Assembly (NCBI GenBank): GCA_002453155.1
Contig: DKGG01000028.1
Span: forward strand, 1 to 23,054
DNA length: 23,054 bases
From: Bdellovibrionaceae bacterium UBA6776
GTDB taxonomy: Bacteria; Bdellovibrionota; Bdellovibrionia; Bdellovibrionales; UBA1609
Reading direction: 5' to 3'
Of this stretch, positions 14,641 through 22,985 are shown one piece after another (the first letter of the stretch is position 1; each line of letters begins with the position of its first letter). The notes below the pieces were generated by a model that saw nothing but the letters and a program-made list of their open reading frames with translations, ran no database searches and was not told the DNA's origin. The translations under genes were made by a program, and so were the position numbers.

Positions 14641-15993
14641 TCAATGCCCCATGAATTTCAAAACGAGCGCGGCAAGACCTAAAAAGGACAAAAAGCCAAA
14701 GATGTCTGTCGCCATGGTGACCAAAGGTCCACTGGCCACCGCTGGATCCCACTTCCATTTTTTAAGAATCAAAGGAACTGTCGCTCCAAAGAACGATGCC
14801 ACAATGGAGTTCAACATCATGGCCACAAACAAGATGATGGAGACCAGCAGATCGCCTTTCCAAAAATAAGTCAGGACTCCGGCCAGTCCACCAATGATCA
14901 CTCCCAAACTGAGACCCACCATGGTTTCTTTGGCGATGGCTTTCCAATGACTGGTAAAACTAAAGTCTCCAGTGGCCATTCCGCGGGTAACGACGGTCAG
15001 TGTTTGAATGGCCGTATTTCCACCAATTCCAGCGACGATATTTTTTAAAGAGGCCAAGACAATCAACTGGCTCATGGTGTCTTCAAAAAGACTCACCACA
15101 GAACTGGCGATGGCGGCCAAGCCCAGGTTAATCAACATCCAAGGAATTCGAAGAGAAAGACTTTCGCGAGCATTCGAGTAGACCCGATCACCCTCTTGAA
15201 GACCGGCTTGAGCGTAAATGTTTGCAGTGGCTTGTTCTTGAAGAATGTCGACCACATCATCCACAGTCACAAGTCCCACAAGTTTGCGAGATTCATCGAT
15301 CACTGGAATGGCAATGTAATCATAGTCTGCAACCAAATTGGCGGCATCTTCTTGATCTGTGAGTGGAGTCACCGTGATCACATCCCGTTTTACGATTTTT
15401 TCAAGGGGAGTGCTCAGGGATTGAATGGCCAATTGTCTTAAAGAAATCACACCCACCAATTGATCTTCTTCATTGACGCAGTAAATGTAGTAAATGGACT
15501 CTTCTTGGACACGGGATCGGATCAAATCCAAGCCTTCTCCCGCAGTGACCGCCAGGGGAAGTGCAAATACATTGGTTTGCATCACTCGACCGACGGAGTC
15601 TTCGGGATATTCTAAAAACTGCCGAATCTTTCGGCTTTCTTCTCGAGGAAGCTCTGCAAGAAGTTGACTCACGACGTCATCATCCAGGAACTCCAAAAAG
15701 AAGGCCGCCAAGTCCGGTGTGCAGTTTTGCAAGATGGAAAGCACCTGAGGCTGGCTGAGGTCTTCAAGGAGCCGTTCAATCTGAGGTTCGGGCAGATCTT
15801 CCAAGACTTGCGGGGCTAAACCCATTTGGATCAGCGCTTCGGTGAGCCAAAGAGATTGACGGCTGTTCAGTTGTGAGTAAAGAGAGGTGATCTCAGGGAT
15901 TTCCAATTTTTTTAAAATTGAAATCAGTGGACGAGATGGGCGCCCCACAAGAAGCCTCTTGATAATTTTTAAGGTGCTGGGTCCCAATTTCAT
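14641..15993 (-). CDS. mgtE: Magnesium transporter MgtE
   Basis: Inner-membrane Mg2+ channel of 450 residues with the standard layout: an N-terminal superhelical MgtE_N domain (about 1-124) rich in acidic residues, two CBS domains (about 127-185 and 190-251), a plug helix, and a five-helix membrane domain (about 280-448). The pore signature GIGGNTAIQTLTVVTRG is intact. The cytosolic domains gate the pore by intracellular Mg2+, and the acidic clusters here fit that. I chose the ATG at 15993, preceded by GAGAG, because the extra 31 residues of the longer frame are not family-like. First gene of a mgtE-nrnA-BFD set. It diverges from greA over 78 bp. Confidence 0.94.
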   Translation of the reverse strand: MKLGPSTLKIIKRLLVGRPSRPLISILKKLEIPEITSLYSQLNSRQSLWLTEALIQMGLAPQVLEDLPEPQIERLLEDLSQPQVLSILQNCTPDLAAFFLEFLDDDVVSQLLAELPREESRKIRQFLEYPEDSVGRVMQTNVFALPLAVTAGEGLDLIRSRVQEESIYYIYCVNEEDQLVGVISLRQLAIQSLSTPLEKIVKRDVITVTPLTDQEDAANLVADYDYIAIPVIDESRKLVGLVTVDDVVDILQEQATANIYAQAGLQEGDRVYSNARESLSLRIPWMLINLGLAAIASSVVSLFEDTMSQLIVLASLKNIVAGIGGNTAIQTLTVVTRGMATGDFSFTSHWKAIAKETMVGLSLGVIIGGLAGVLTYFWKGDLLVSIILFVAMMLNSIVASFFGATVPLILKKWKWDPAVASGPLVTMATDIFGFLSFLGLAALVLKFMGH

Positions 15994-16058
15994 GCTGCTT
16001 ACTCTCACCTTCCAACTTGCGTCATATGGGGGGTTATGGTACCTATCGGCACTTTTAT

Positions 16059-16064
16059 AAGGAG
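16059..16064 (+). promoter_or_regulatory. Ribosome binding site that fixes the greA start
   Basis: AAGGAG lies 7 bases upstream of the ATG at 16072. It shows that translation begins there, not at the upstream in-frame ATG at 16036. Confidence 0.85.
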
Positions 16065-16071
16065 TTTTTAC

Positions 16072-16548
16072 ATGTCCGATCGTCAACCAATGACTTTGGC
16101 AGGCAAAGAAAAATTAGAAACAGAACTGAAAAGGTTGATCTCTGTGGAGAGACCCGACGTGATCCGCGCCATCGAAGAAGCTCGGAGCCATGGAGACCTC
16201 AGTGAAAATGCGGACTACGATGCGGCAAAAGAACGCCAGGCGTTTGTCGAGTCCAGAATTTCTGACATTCAGAACAAGATCGCCAATGCGGAAGTGGTTG
16301 ATATTGCTTCCATTAAGTCAGACACCATCACATTTGGGGCCACCGTCGACCTTTTGGACCTGGACAGTGACGAAAAGGTCACTTACCAAATCGTCGGGGA
16401 AGACGAGGCGGATGTGAAGCAAGGTCGAATTTCGATCTTTTCACCTTTGGCACGTAGCCTTATTGGAAAGAAAAAGTCTGATGTTGTGGAATTTCGAAGC
16501 CCAAAAGGTGAGAAAGAGTTTGAGGTTCTTAACTTTTCTTTCAAATAG
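16072..16548 (+). CDS. greA: Transcription elongation factor GreA
   Basis: Binds the secondary channel of RNA polymerase and triggers cleavage of backtracked transcripts. The 158-residue length is typical. The N-terminal coiled coil (about 10-75) carries MTLAGKEKLETEL and the SHGDLSENADYDAAKE tip, whose acidic D and E residues coordinate the catalytic Mg2+. The C-terminal FKBP-like domain includes RISIFSPLARSLIGKK. It has a strong ribosome binding site and diverges from mgtE. The AsmA-like gene follows after 16 bp and may be co-transcribed. Confidence 0.96.
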   Translation: MSDRQPMTLAGKEKLETELKRLISVERPDVIRAIEEARSHGDLSENADYDAAKERQAFVESRISDIQNKIANAEVVDIASIKSDTITFGATVDLLDLDSDEKVTYQIVGEDEADVKQGRISIFSPLARSLIGKKKSDVVEFRSPKGEKEFEVLNFSFK

Positions 16549-16564
16549 AGCTTTAATGCTTTAA

Positions 16565-18517
16565 ATGCTCATCAAAAAAAGAGACTCCGGTTCTCAAGTC
16601 AATTCAAATGGTCTCGCTCTTTTTGTCATAGGACTGGCATTTGCTGGTTTTATCGGCGGGGCCATGCGACTTTTGCTCAACTCCGAGCGCGCACAAACGC
16701 GAATCATTTCAGAAGTTCAAAAAAAATTTCCAGAGTGGGAAGTGAAGGCGGATCGGGTTCAACTTCATTTGGCCTCTGGCATATGGCCTGGAGTGACCGT
16801 GGAGTTGGGGCGCTTTCAAGGCTCTCGAAAAGTAAAGTGTGGGGAGCCAGAGCTTCACATCGATGTAGACTCTTTAAAAATTCCAGTGAGCTTGTGGTCC
16901 CTGTTGGTTCAAAACAGCAAAACCGGTTTGATCTCCATGGACCGCGTGGACATCGAAGTTGCCGAGAAGAATTGCGATCGAGAAGCCGTTGTTGAATCGG
17001 GGCAAAGTCTTGCGGGCCCCTCAAAGTCCTCAAAGGTTCCTTCCACAAAAAGCTCGTCACAATTGGTTCCTGATTCGACAGCACTTCCTGAGCAATTGGG
17101 TTTGCGCTCGATTTATAATGAAATTCGCCAGCGTGTCAGTGGTTTAAAGATTGAAGAGGTGAGTATTTTCCTTTCGAAAGATCACAACTGGTCTTTAAAA
17201 ATTTCTCAGCTTCATTTGAATGTGGAAGATCCCATCACTTTGGGGGGCGACCTTTCCATTTGGAGCCGATGGGAGCGAGGCGAATTGCGCCAGGACTTTT
17301 CATTTGCCCTGTCATTGATGGGCCCTCTCCTCGAGTGGAATTTAGAAACAGGAGTGAAAGAGGGAAAGGTCTCTTGGACCGGACAAATGGATGAAGAGGC
17401 AAAAACTTTTTTGCAACAGTTGAAAGTTCACCAAGGCCCGATGTCGGATTTGCTTTCGGTTCTGTATCGAGTTGGCCTGTTGGATGTGCTTCCAGAGATG
17501 AAGCGAGTGTGGCTTAACTGTGAACTCACTCAGGGCGGCGGTTTTAAAAGGCAATTGGATTTTAGAACTCTTCCCGTTCGAATCGACAAGTGTCGCATCG
17601 ACGGAGAGGTGGGAAACATTTCGGTGGAACCACAGTTGGTGTATTTCAATGAGCCCCATTTGAAATCGGGTCCAATCGCTGTCAAATTTAAAAATCTCTC
17701 TTTAGACCTCTTGTTCGAGAATTTTGCGTTGCCGAAAATGGATGTGATTTTTGCCCGGCTGGGAAATTGGAGCGGGCAAGTTCAAGTGACATCGCTCAAA
17801 GAAGTTTCTTTCTCGGGAATTCTCAATGGAATGAAGGTCAATGTTTCTCACCAAAGTTTGCAAGGTATCGAAACCATCGAGCAGATTGAGGCACGGGGTT
17901 CTTGGAGAGATCCCCAATTAAAGGTCAACTTGAGTCACTTTTCACTTACAGGTGGCGAGGCTGACGGGGAGGCTCAACTTTCCTATGACAAACAAAAAAA
18001 TGAAGGAGACTTTTTGGTGGATTTCAAGCGCCTTAGTTTTAGCGCTCCCATTCAAAGGTTGCTCTTTCAAAAAGGAGCCAAGCCTTTGCAAATTCATTTG
18101 GAAGCCGGTTTGAAAGACGGCAAGGTGGATCATCTGAAGGGAAAGTTTGGCAGCGAAGAAATTTATGGCCAAGGTTGGTCTGTTAAAAACATTGAGTCGA
18201 AAATTTCGCAAAAAAAACAGGAAGAATTTCAGTTTGATTTAAAGGCGAGTGCCTTTGAATGGGGTGAAGGCTTTCGTTATCAGGATTTGATTGCCAATCA
18301 AAGAAAGCAACTGGAGCTGAAGGATGAGGTTCAGTCTCTGAAGGATCTGTCCGCTCGTGTGGTCTTGGACACTGAAGGAGGGCGCATTGAACGGTTTCGC
18401 GGAAAATGGCTGAAGGTCCCTCTTCAGTTTGAAGGCGGATGGGTTCGGGGCGAGCATCTGGAAGGTCAATTTCGCCGGACAAAACCTTCAAAAACTTCAG
18501 AGCTTATACTTCAGTAA
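16565..18517 (+). CDS. AsmA-like large membrane-anchored protein
   Basis: A 650-residue protein with one N-terminal transmembrane helix (about 17-38); the rest is predicted to lie in the periplasm and to be rich in beta strands. The opening pattern fits AsmA-like repeat proteins: the membrane helix, an amphipathic stretch (ISEVQKKFPEWEVKADRVQLHL), then GVTVELGRFQG and repeated strands carrying inward-facing hydrophobics. Members of this superfamily form long lipid-carrying grooves between the membranes. Low-complexity Ser/Lys/Pro linkers occur around 145-175. There is no recognisable enzyme motif. The family call comes from pattern, not strong identity; a GspN-type secretion protein is an alternative. 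It ends 14 bp from the convergent sohB. Confidence 0.6.
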   Translation: MLIKKRDSGSQVNSNGLALFVIGLAFAGFIGGAMRLLLNSERAQTRIISEVQKKFPEWEVKADRVQLHLASGIWPGVTVELGRFQGSRKVKCGEPELHIDVDSLKIPVSLWSLLVQNSKTGLISMDRVDIEVAEKNCDREAVVESGQSLAGPSKSSKVPSTKSSSQLVPDSTALPEQLGLRSIYNEIRQRVSGLKIEEVSIFLSKDHNWSLKISQLHLNVEDPITLGGDLSIWSRWERGELRQDFSFALSLMGPLLEWNLETGVKEGKVSWTGQMDEEAKTFLQQLKVHQGPMSDLLSVLYRVGLLDVLPEMKRVWLNCELTQGGGFKRQLDFRTLPVRIDKCRIDGEVGNISVEPQLVYFNEPHLKSGPIAVKFKNLSLDLLFENFALPKMDVIFARLGNWSGQVQVTSLKEVSFSGILNGMKVNVSHQSLQGIETIEQIEARGSWRDPQLKVNLSHFSLTGGEADGEAQLSYDKQKNEGDFLVDFKRLSFSAPIQRLLFQKGAKPLQIHLEAGLKDGKVDHLKGKFGSEEIYGQGWSVKNIESKISQKKQEEFQFDLKASAFEWGEGFRYQDLIANQRKQLELKDEVQSLKDLSARVVLDTEGGRIERFRGKWLKVPLQFEGGWVRGEHLEGQFRRTKPSKTSELILQ

Positions 18518-18531
18518 TTTTGAACCTCGCC

Positions 18532-19521
18532 TTACAAATAAAACGGAGCCATTGCTTTTTCAATGGCCGCGCTGGCAAACTTTTTTACTAAATTTTTGCT
18601 CTCAGGAGTTTTGATCTGGATCACGTGCTTGGAGTGCAGGGACTCCATGATAAAATCATCACTGGTTTGAATGCGATCAATCAATCCTAATTTCAAAGCT
18701 TCACTTCCGTACCAATGATCGCCATTTCCCACTTCTTCCAGATCCAGTTGGGGTCGGGATTCTTTCACAAAACTTTTGAACAGTTCATGGGTGTCCCCAA
18801 TCTTTTTTTCGAAATGTTCGCGACCTTCATCGGTGATTTTTCCCAGGTAGCTGATGCTGCGTTTGAATTTTCCTGAAGTGACTTCTTCGTAATCCACATC
18901 ATGTTTTTTTAAGAGTCGGTGAATGTTGGGCACTTGAGCCACCACTCCAATGGAGCCCACCACAGCAAAAGGAGCGGCAATGATTTCGTGGGCCACGGCT
19001 GCCATCAGGTAGCCCCCACTGGCGGCCACTTGGTCCACGGCGGCGACCACATGAAGTCCTTTTTCGCGCATGCGTTTCAATTGAGCGGCCGCCAAACCGT
19101 ATCCGTGCACCATTCCGCCAGGGCTTTCGATACAAACAAGCACTTGATCTTTTTGAGGATTGCTCACTTCGATGACCGAGCTCACTTGGGTTCTAAGTTG
19201 GTCGACCTGTGACGCTTTCATATCGCCTTTAAAGGAAAGAACAAAAAGCTTTGGTTTGTCGTGGTGCTTTTTTTCGTCTTTGAGGGATTTCTTTTCTTTC
19301 TTGAGAAGTTTTTTAAAATCTTTGGGAGGCAGGATGCGTGCTTGAATTGTGAGAGTCTGTTTTTTCGATTTTTCCGACAGGTCTTCCACTTCCAATTCTT
19401 TTTCGTGAGCCTTGGCCTTCATGGCGGCCGAAATCACCATCAGGAGGCCACCGAAGACCACTAGTCCAAGGACAAGAGATTTGAGAGAAAATGCGCCCAC
19501 ATTCAACAGCATTTCAGTCAC
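18532..19521 (-). CDS. sohB: Inner-membrane S49 peptidase SohB
   Basis: Signal-peptide-peptidase-family serine protease of 329 residues, anchored by an N-terminal transmembrane helix (about 14-33), with the catalytic part in the periplasm. A charged linker rich in Lys and Glu (about 38-90) precedes the S49 domain. The Ser-Lys dyad is visible: nucleophile S168 in QVAASGGYLMA and general base K220 in TSGKFKRS. The oxyanion GG motif is in ESPGGMVHGYG. Overall size and layout fit SohB rather than the double-domain SppA. It diverges from a small exported protein across 83 bp and meets the AsmA-like gene tail to tail. Confidence 0.9.
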   Translation of the reverse strand: MTEMLLNVGAFSLKSLVLGLVVFGGLLMVISAAMKAKAHEKELEVEDLSEKSKKQTLTIQARILPPKDFKKLLKKEKKSLKDEKKHHDKPKLFVLSFKGDMKASQVDQLRTQVSSVIEVSNPQKDQVLVCIESPGGMVHGYGLAAAQLKRMREKGLHVVAAVDQVAASGGYLMAAVAHEIIAAPFAVVGSIGVVAQVPNIHRLLKKHDVDYEEVTSGKFKRSISYLGKITDEGREHFEKKIGDTHELFKSFVKESRPQLDLEEVGNGDHWYGSEALKLGLIDRIQTSDDFIMESLHSKHVIQIKTPESKNLVKKFASAAIEKAMAPFYL

Positions 19522-19604
19522 GACGAGCCTCCTTCAAGACTTTCGTTCTTACCCTTAAACTCTGGGCTCATTCAACCCTTTTTCCTATGCTATTCTGTGG
19601 ACCT

Positions 19605-20045
19605 ATGAAGTTATCTCGGACCTTATTTTTTTTGGTGAGTGGGACCCTGGTGGTGTCTCTTAATGCTTCTGCAAAGTGGTCGCAATCTGAGCAAAAGATC
19701 ATTCAGAACTACAAAGATCGCTATGAAGATTTCTTCGCTCGCAAGCGCGCGGAAGAAAAGCACGTGACTCAAAGAGCCTCTGGCAAAGAGCAAATCAAAG
19801 AGAAGCGCCGTAAAGAGGATCAAAAGAAGGAAGCCGCACGTTTAAAGTTTATTTCGCAAAGAAAGCCCCCTAATGATCTTTCCAAAGAGTTTCAAGAGCA
19901 TTTGGAAGAAGAAAAGAGAAAGCGAAAGGCCTACCTCAAATTGCAGGAGGAGTTTTCTCTGCGTCAGCGGAGATTGGAAGAGGTCCGAGAAGGGGCCATC
20001 AAGATCCCTCCGGTTTTAGAATTTGAGCTTCAAGACGCCTTGTGA
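19605..20045 (+). CDS. Small exported, highly charged helical protein of unknown function
   Basis: Not recognised; 146 residues from the ATG at 19605. The N-terminus (KLSRTLFFLVSGTLVVSLNASA) is a good Sec signal peptide with cleavage after ASA near residue 23. The frame is open further upstream, but that stretch is antisense to the sohB start and lacks a signal. The mature part is almost wholly charged and helical, with runs of K, R and E (about 45-130), probably a long coiled coil, ending in the less charged PPVLEFELQDAL. Its last 16 bp overlap the end of the convergent membrane-protein gene. A periplasmic structural or chaperone-like role is possible, but nothing specific shows it. Confidence 0.7.
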   Translation: MKLSRTLFFLVSGTLVVSLNASAKWSQSEQKIIQNYKDRYEDFFARKRAEEKHVTQRASGKEQIKEKRRKEDQKKEAARLKFISQRKPPNDLSKEFQEHLEEEKRKRKAYLKLQEEFSLRQRRLEEVREGAIKIPPVLEFELQDAL

Positions 20046-20773
20046 GAATGAAGAATTTCTTCCATCTTTAAATTCAAAGAATTTGAGAGGGCCTTTAGGA
20101 GCCACCACAGCAAAAATCCTGTGCCCAGCGCCAGAGGCAGGGCAATGACAATGTATCCCATCCAAGTCATTTCTGCGATTTGCTCGTTAAGAATCTGAGC
20201 CCTTTTCTCCGCTTCAAGAAGGGGGTCAATGGCCTTGAAAATATAAAGTGCCAGTGCAAAGTTGAGTGCGGCACTGGTGAAGAACGAGAGGGAAAACCAA
20301 AAGGTCCCAATCTGAGTGATCTTCTTAATGACTTCACTTTGACCCATGGCTTGAGAGCGCTCTTCAATCAAAGGCAAATTGAAAATTTGCGGCTGAAGGA
20401 GAGCAGCCTCTACAAAATTCTTTTTCAATCGAAGGGACAAAAGGACGTAAAGACCAAGAATCAAAGGCAAAATGCCTTCTTTAACAGCAAACCAGAAGCC
20501 CTCGACCTCCAAAACTGCCAGCCCCCCGGTCAGACCCGTATTTACCAGGCCTAAAATCGAAACATAATTTTTCTTTTTGGCTTTGGCGTAGTCCCAAAGG
20601 CCCGCAAACAAAGGAAAAGACAGGGCGATCAAGAGAACTGCAAGAGGGTTTAAATGGGGAAAAAGGCCCGGAAGTTTCTTGAGAAGAAAGACCGGAAGGA
20701 AGACATTGATGGCCAAATTCCACAAAGGATTGTCGCTAAAAGTCTTGATTGTTTGATTTTCCGTTGAGTCCAA
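20030..20773 (-). CDS. Polytopic inner-membrane protein, VC0807-like
   Basis: A 247-residue protein with about six to seven hydrophobic spans; the N-terminal region (NPLWNLAINVFLPVFLLKKLP) resembles the VC0807 family of uncharacterised membrane proteins. The function of that family is unknown. The most upstream start is a TTG at 20773, supported by a GAGG element 7 bases before it; no ATG lies near the family-like N-terminus. The central loop (QPQIFNLPLIEERSQAM) and a C-terminal short acidic/His tail are probably cytosolic. It diverges from the DUF3307 gene over about 30 bp, so promoters of the two must overlap. Confidence 0.65.
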   Translation of the reverse strand: MDSTENQTIKTFSDNPLWNLAINVFLPVFLLKKLPGLFPHLNPLAVLLIALSFPLFAGLWDYAKAKKKNYVSILGLVNTGLTGGLAVLEVEGFWFAVKEGILPLILGLYVLLSLRLKKNFVEAALLQPQIFNLPLIEERSQAMGQSEVIKKITQIGTFWFSLSFFTSAALNFALALYIFKAIDPLLEAEKRAQILNEQIAEMTWMGYIVIALPLALGTGFLLWWLLKALSNSLNLKMEEILHSHKAS

Positions 20774-20804
20774 GGTGGGACCTCATCCTATAATTAAATT
20801 ATTC

Positions 20805-21194
20805 ATGATTCCAAACGCAATTGAGTGGGTCTTTGCACTCCTCATTCTTTTCCAAGTAAAGCATTTTCTGGCAGACTTTGTCTTCCAGAATGTTTACATG
20901 CTTCGCAAGGGCAGCCCCAACTGGGACTTTGTGGTGCCCCTTTCCATTCACGCGGGAATTCACGCTCTTTCCACCTTGCCCATCGTCCTCTATGTGAACC
21001 CCTCTGTTTGGTGGCTCAGCGTGATGGATTTTTTCATCCATTTTGTAATGGATCGAATCAAGGCCGGTCCTCGGTATTTGGGACGCTTTGATGATTTGAA
21101 TTCCAAAGCCTATTGGGTGACCTTCGGTGCCGATCAAATGATGCATCACTTAACACACATCCTCATTATCTGGATTTTGGTCACCCACGTCTAA
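20805..21194 (+). CDS. DUF3307-like small membrane protein
   Basis: A 129-residue protein with about four hydrophobic segments. The conserved pattern matches DUF3307: QVKHFLADFVFQ in the first helix, an HAGIHAL motif, DFFIHFVMDRIK in the third, and a C-terminal DQMMHHLTHILIIW. The many in-membrane His and Asp residues are striking and suggest metal or proton handling, but the family has no known function. I chose the ATG at 20805; a GTG at 20775 is possible. The gene appears to be a single unit; the orphan response regulator starts about 125 bp downstream. Confidence 0.75.
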   Translation: MIPNAIEWVFALLILFQVKHFLADFVFQNVYMLRKGSPNWDFVVPLSIHAGIHALSTLPIVLYVNPSVWWLSVMDFFIHFVMDRIKAGPRYLGRFDDLNSKAYWVTFGADQMMHHLTHILIIWILVTHV

Positions 21195-21318
21195 AAACAA
21201 TTTGATTAAATACCTCTTATTTAGTTAACTGAGAGTGCTTGAAAGCGTTTAAGAGAGCGGATTTGAGCAAATTATATTTGACTTAAATCAAACAAATTTA
21301 GTAGAGGTGGAGCCAGTG
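21195..21318. promoter_or_regulatory. Leader of the orphan regulator with an FNR-like site
   Basis: This AT-rich gap holds TTGAC-TTAA-ATCAA at 21278-21291, matching 9 of 10 fixed positions of the FNR/Crp-type half-sites TTGAT-N4-ATCAA. Its centre is only about 35 bp before the ATG, so it would suit a repressor position better than a class II activator site. The match could be chance in such AT-rich sequence. Confidence 0.35.
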
Positions 21319-22038
21319 ATGAATATGCTGACTGAAAAAATCAAAGTAGCCATCGTGGAAGATGATTTGGACCTTCAAGAGGTCATGAAGGAGTTTTTGG
21401 AAAGCTCCGGTTTTGACACCTTTTGTTTTAACGATTCCGAACAGTTTTTCGCTCAAGCCAGTTTCAACCAATACGATGCTTTTTTGGTGGACCGCAAGCT
21501 CCCTGGGCGCAGTGGCTTGGAGGTCGTGCGGGCTTTGAAGGCCAAGCGCATTTCGGGTCCGATCATTATGGTGACAGGCCAGTCGGAGCCCAATGAAGTG
21601 GTGGAAGGGCTTGAGGCGGGAGCTGATGATTACATTACAAAGCCGTTTCACTATCAGGTTTTGGCCATCAAAATTCGAAATCTTGTGGAGCGCTTTCGTG
21701 CTCTGAGCACCATGCGTGAACCTTTGCGCTTAATCAATGGAGAGCGCTTACAGCTTCTTGAAAACTCATTGGAACTTAAAAGTGGGGACGAAAGGGTGCG
21801 TTTTACGCGGACAGAGTTTCAAATCTTTTGTCCCTTGTTTTTAAAACTTGGACTTTTTGTAAAACGAGAAAGTCTTTTTGAAGGAGACTCTCTTCAAAAA
21901 AGCCGCAGCCTGGATGTTCATGTGGCGGCCATTCGAAAGAAAATTCGTCCCTTTGGACTGGATCTGGAAACTCTGAGAGGGGTGGGCTACCGCTTGGTGG
22001 AGCCCGATTCTCAGGCTGAAATCAATTTTATGAATTAA
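21319..22038 (+). CDS. OmpR-family response regulator, orphan
   Basis: Two-domain transcription factor of 239 residues. The receiver (about 8-122) has the acidic pair in VEDD, phospho-acceptor D58 in LVDRKLPG, Thr in MVTGQ and Lys in ITKPF, so it should be phosphorylatable. The C-terminal winged helix (about 140-228) carries FTRTEFQIF, SRSLDVHVAAIRKKI and RGVGYRL. No histidine kinase is encoded next to it, so its partner is elsewhere. I chose the ATG at 21319 because GGTGGAG lies 6 bases upstream; a GTG at 21307 and an ATG at 21325 are alternatives. The stop overlaps that of the convergent gene by 4 bp. It is clearly distinct from PhoB above. Confidence 0.88.
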   Translation: MNMLTEKIKVAIVEDDLDLQEVMKEFLESSGFDTFCFNDSEQFFAQASFNQYDAFLVDRKLPGRSGLEVVRALKAKRISGPIIMVTGQSEPNEVVEGLEAGADDYITKPFHYQVLAIKIRNLVERFRALSTMREPLRLINGERLQLLENSLELKSGDERVRFTRTEFQIFCPLFLKLGLFVKRESLFEGDSLQKSRSLDVHVAAIRKKIRPFGLDLETLRGVGYRLVEPDSQAEINFMN

Positions 22039-22796
22039 AAAGTGCGGGTGGTCCACATGCGGTAAAGCATGGTGGCCAACTGCTGATCCAGATCCTTCTC
22101 GGTGAGATTCTCTACCGATTCATCCGGACTCAAAACCAAATAGACTTTTTCTCCTGAAATGCGATCCTGGATCAAATTCACTTGCTGATCCAAATCGATG
22201 TTTTTCATTTGAGTCACGTCATAGATCTGTTTTCCTTGAGTGGCCGCATGATAAAGAAGGGCAGTTCCGCCAATTCCCATAGATGCCGTCAAAAGATAAG
22301 TCCCACCAATGGCAACCCGAGAGGCAGCAAGGGTTCCTTCTGTCAGGACATAGCTTACGGTTCCAGGCTTAGGCACTCCATAGGGAAGGGATTTGGATTT
22401 TTCCATGGACTCTAAAAGGCCACGTAAGGTTTCGTGGGACGCTCGAATCATTTTAGGTCCGTATTTAATGGCGCCATAAAGAAGAACGGTGCCACCGACC
22501 ATATCAATGGCCATGCGTGTGGCCAAAGTTCTTTGCTGGTGCTTCACATGGGCATTCACTTCCATTTGAAGTTGGGATTTGAACTCCTCGGTCTTCCAGC
22601 AGGAATTTTCAAGGGCCGTGCAACTGAAGATGTCCTTTTCGTCGTGCAGACACTTCACCACTTCAATTTTTTCAGGACCACAGCTGCGAAAGCCATAAGC
22701 AATGGATGCATAATTCACAGAAGAAGGGGTTTCCTCAGCAAAGCTGAGTGGAGTCATGCAAAGGGACAGTCCAAGAGTCAAAAATTTTTTAAGCAT
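22035..22796 (-). CDS. Exported cysteine-containing protein of unknown function
   Basis: Not recognised; 253 residues. A clear signal peptide (1-20, cleavage after SFA) is followed by a small region with four cysteines (C39, C49, C59, C66) spaced as if for two disulfides. Next comes a polar helix and two glycine-rich hydrophobic stretches (about 94-112 and 161-182) that may be membrane helices or hairpins. The C-terminal third is soluble and acidic, with LVLSPDESVENLTEKDLDQQ. AAAGGA lies 7 bases before the ATG. It could be an envelope protein with paired membrane-inserted segments. Its stop overlaps the response regulator's stop by 4 bp. No functional hint comes from its neighbours. Confidence 0.7.
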   Translation of the reverse strand: MLKKFLTLGLSLCMTPLSFAEETPSSVNYASIAYGFRSCGPEKIEVVKCLHDEKDIFSCTALENSCWKTEEFKSQLQMEVNAHVKHQQRTLATRMAIDMVGGTVLLYGAIKYGPKMIRASHETLRGLLESMEKSKSLPYGVPKPGTVSYVLTEGTLAASRVAIGGTYLLTASMGIGGTALLYHAATQGKQIYDVTQMKNIDLDQQVNLIQDRISGEKVYLVLSPDESVENLTEKDLDQQLATMLYRMWTTRTF

Positions 22797-22985
22797 TTGA
22801 GAATCCTTTAAGGTTTAAGAATTTAAAATTCAATATCAAGATCTTAGAAAAGGAATGGGGGTAAAGCCACTCCCAGAGAGGCGATTATAAGGGCTATGGA
22901 CCCCTTGGCGTGAGTGTAAAGATTCTATGTTAATGGTTTAGACAGGGAAAAATGGAGACTCGGGAGAGCAGGAGGGGTGAGTCCC
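22797..22985. other. Right-hand intergenic stretch
   Basis: About 190 bp with no supported gene. The first 60 bp form the AT-rich promoter and leader of the minus-strand Cys-containing protein gene. The rest is GC-richer with purine runs. I see no tRNA or terminator here. Confidence 0.5.

Noticed and set aside
20180..20554. 124-codon plus-strand frame within the VC0807-like gene
   Set aside because: The opposite strand has a coherent polytopic membrane protein; this frame has no features.
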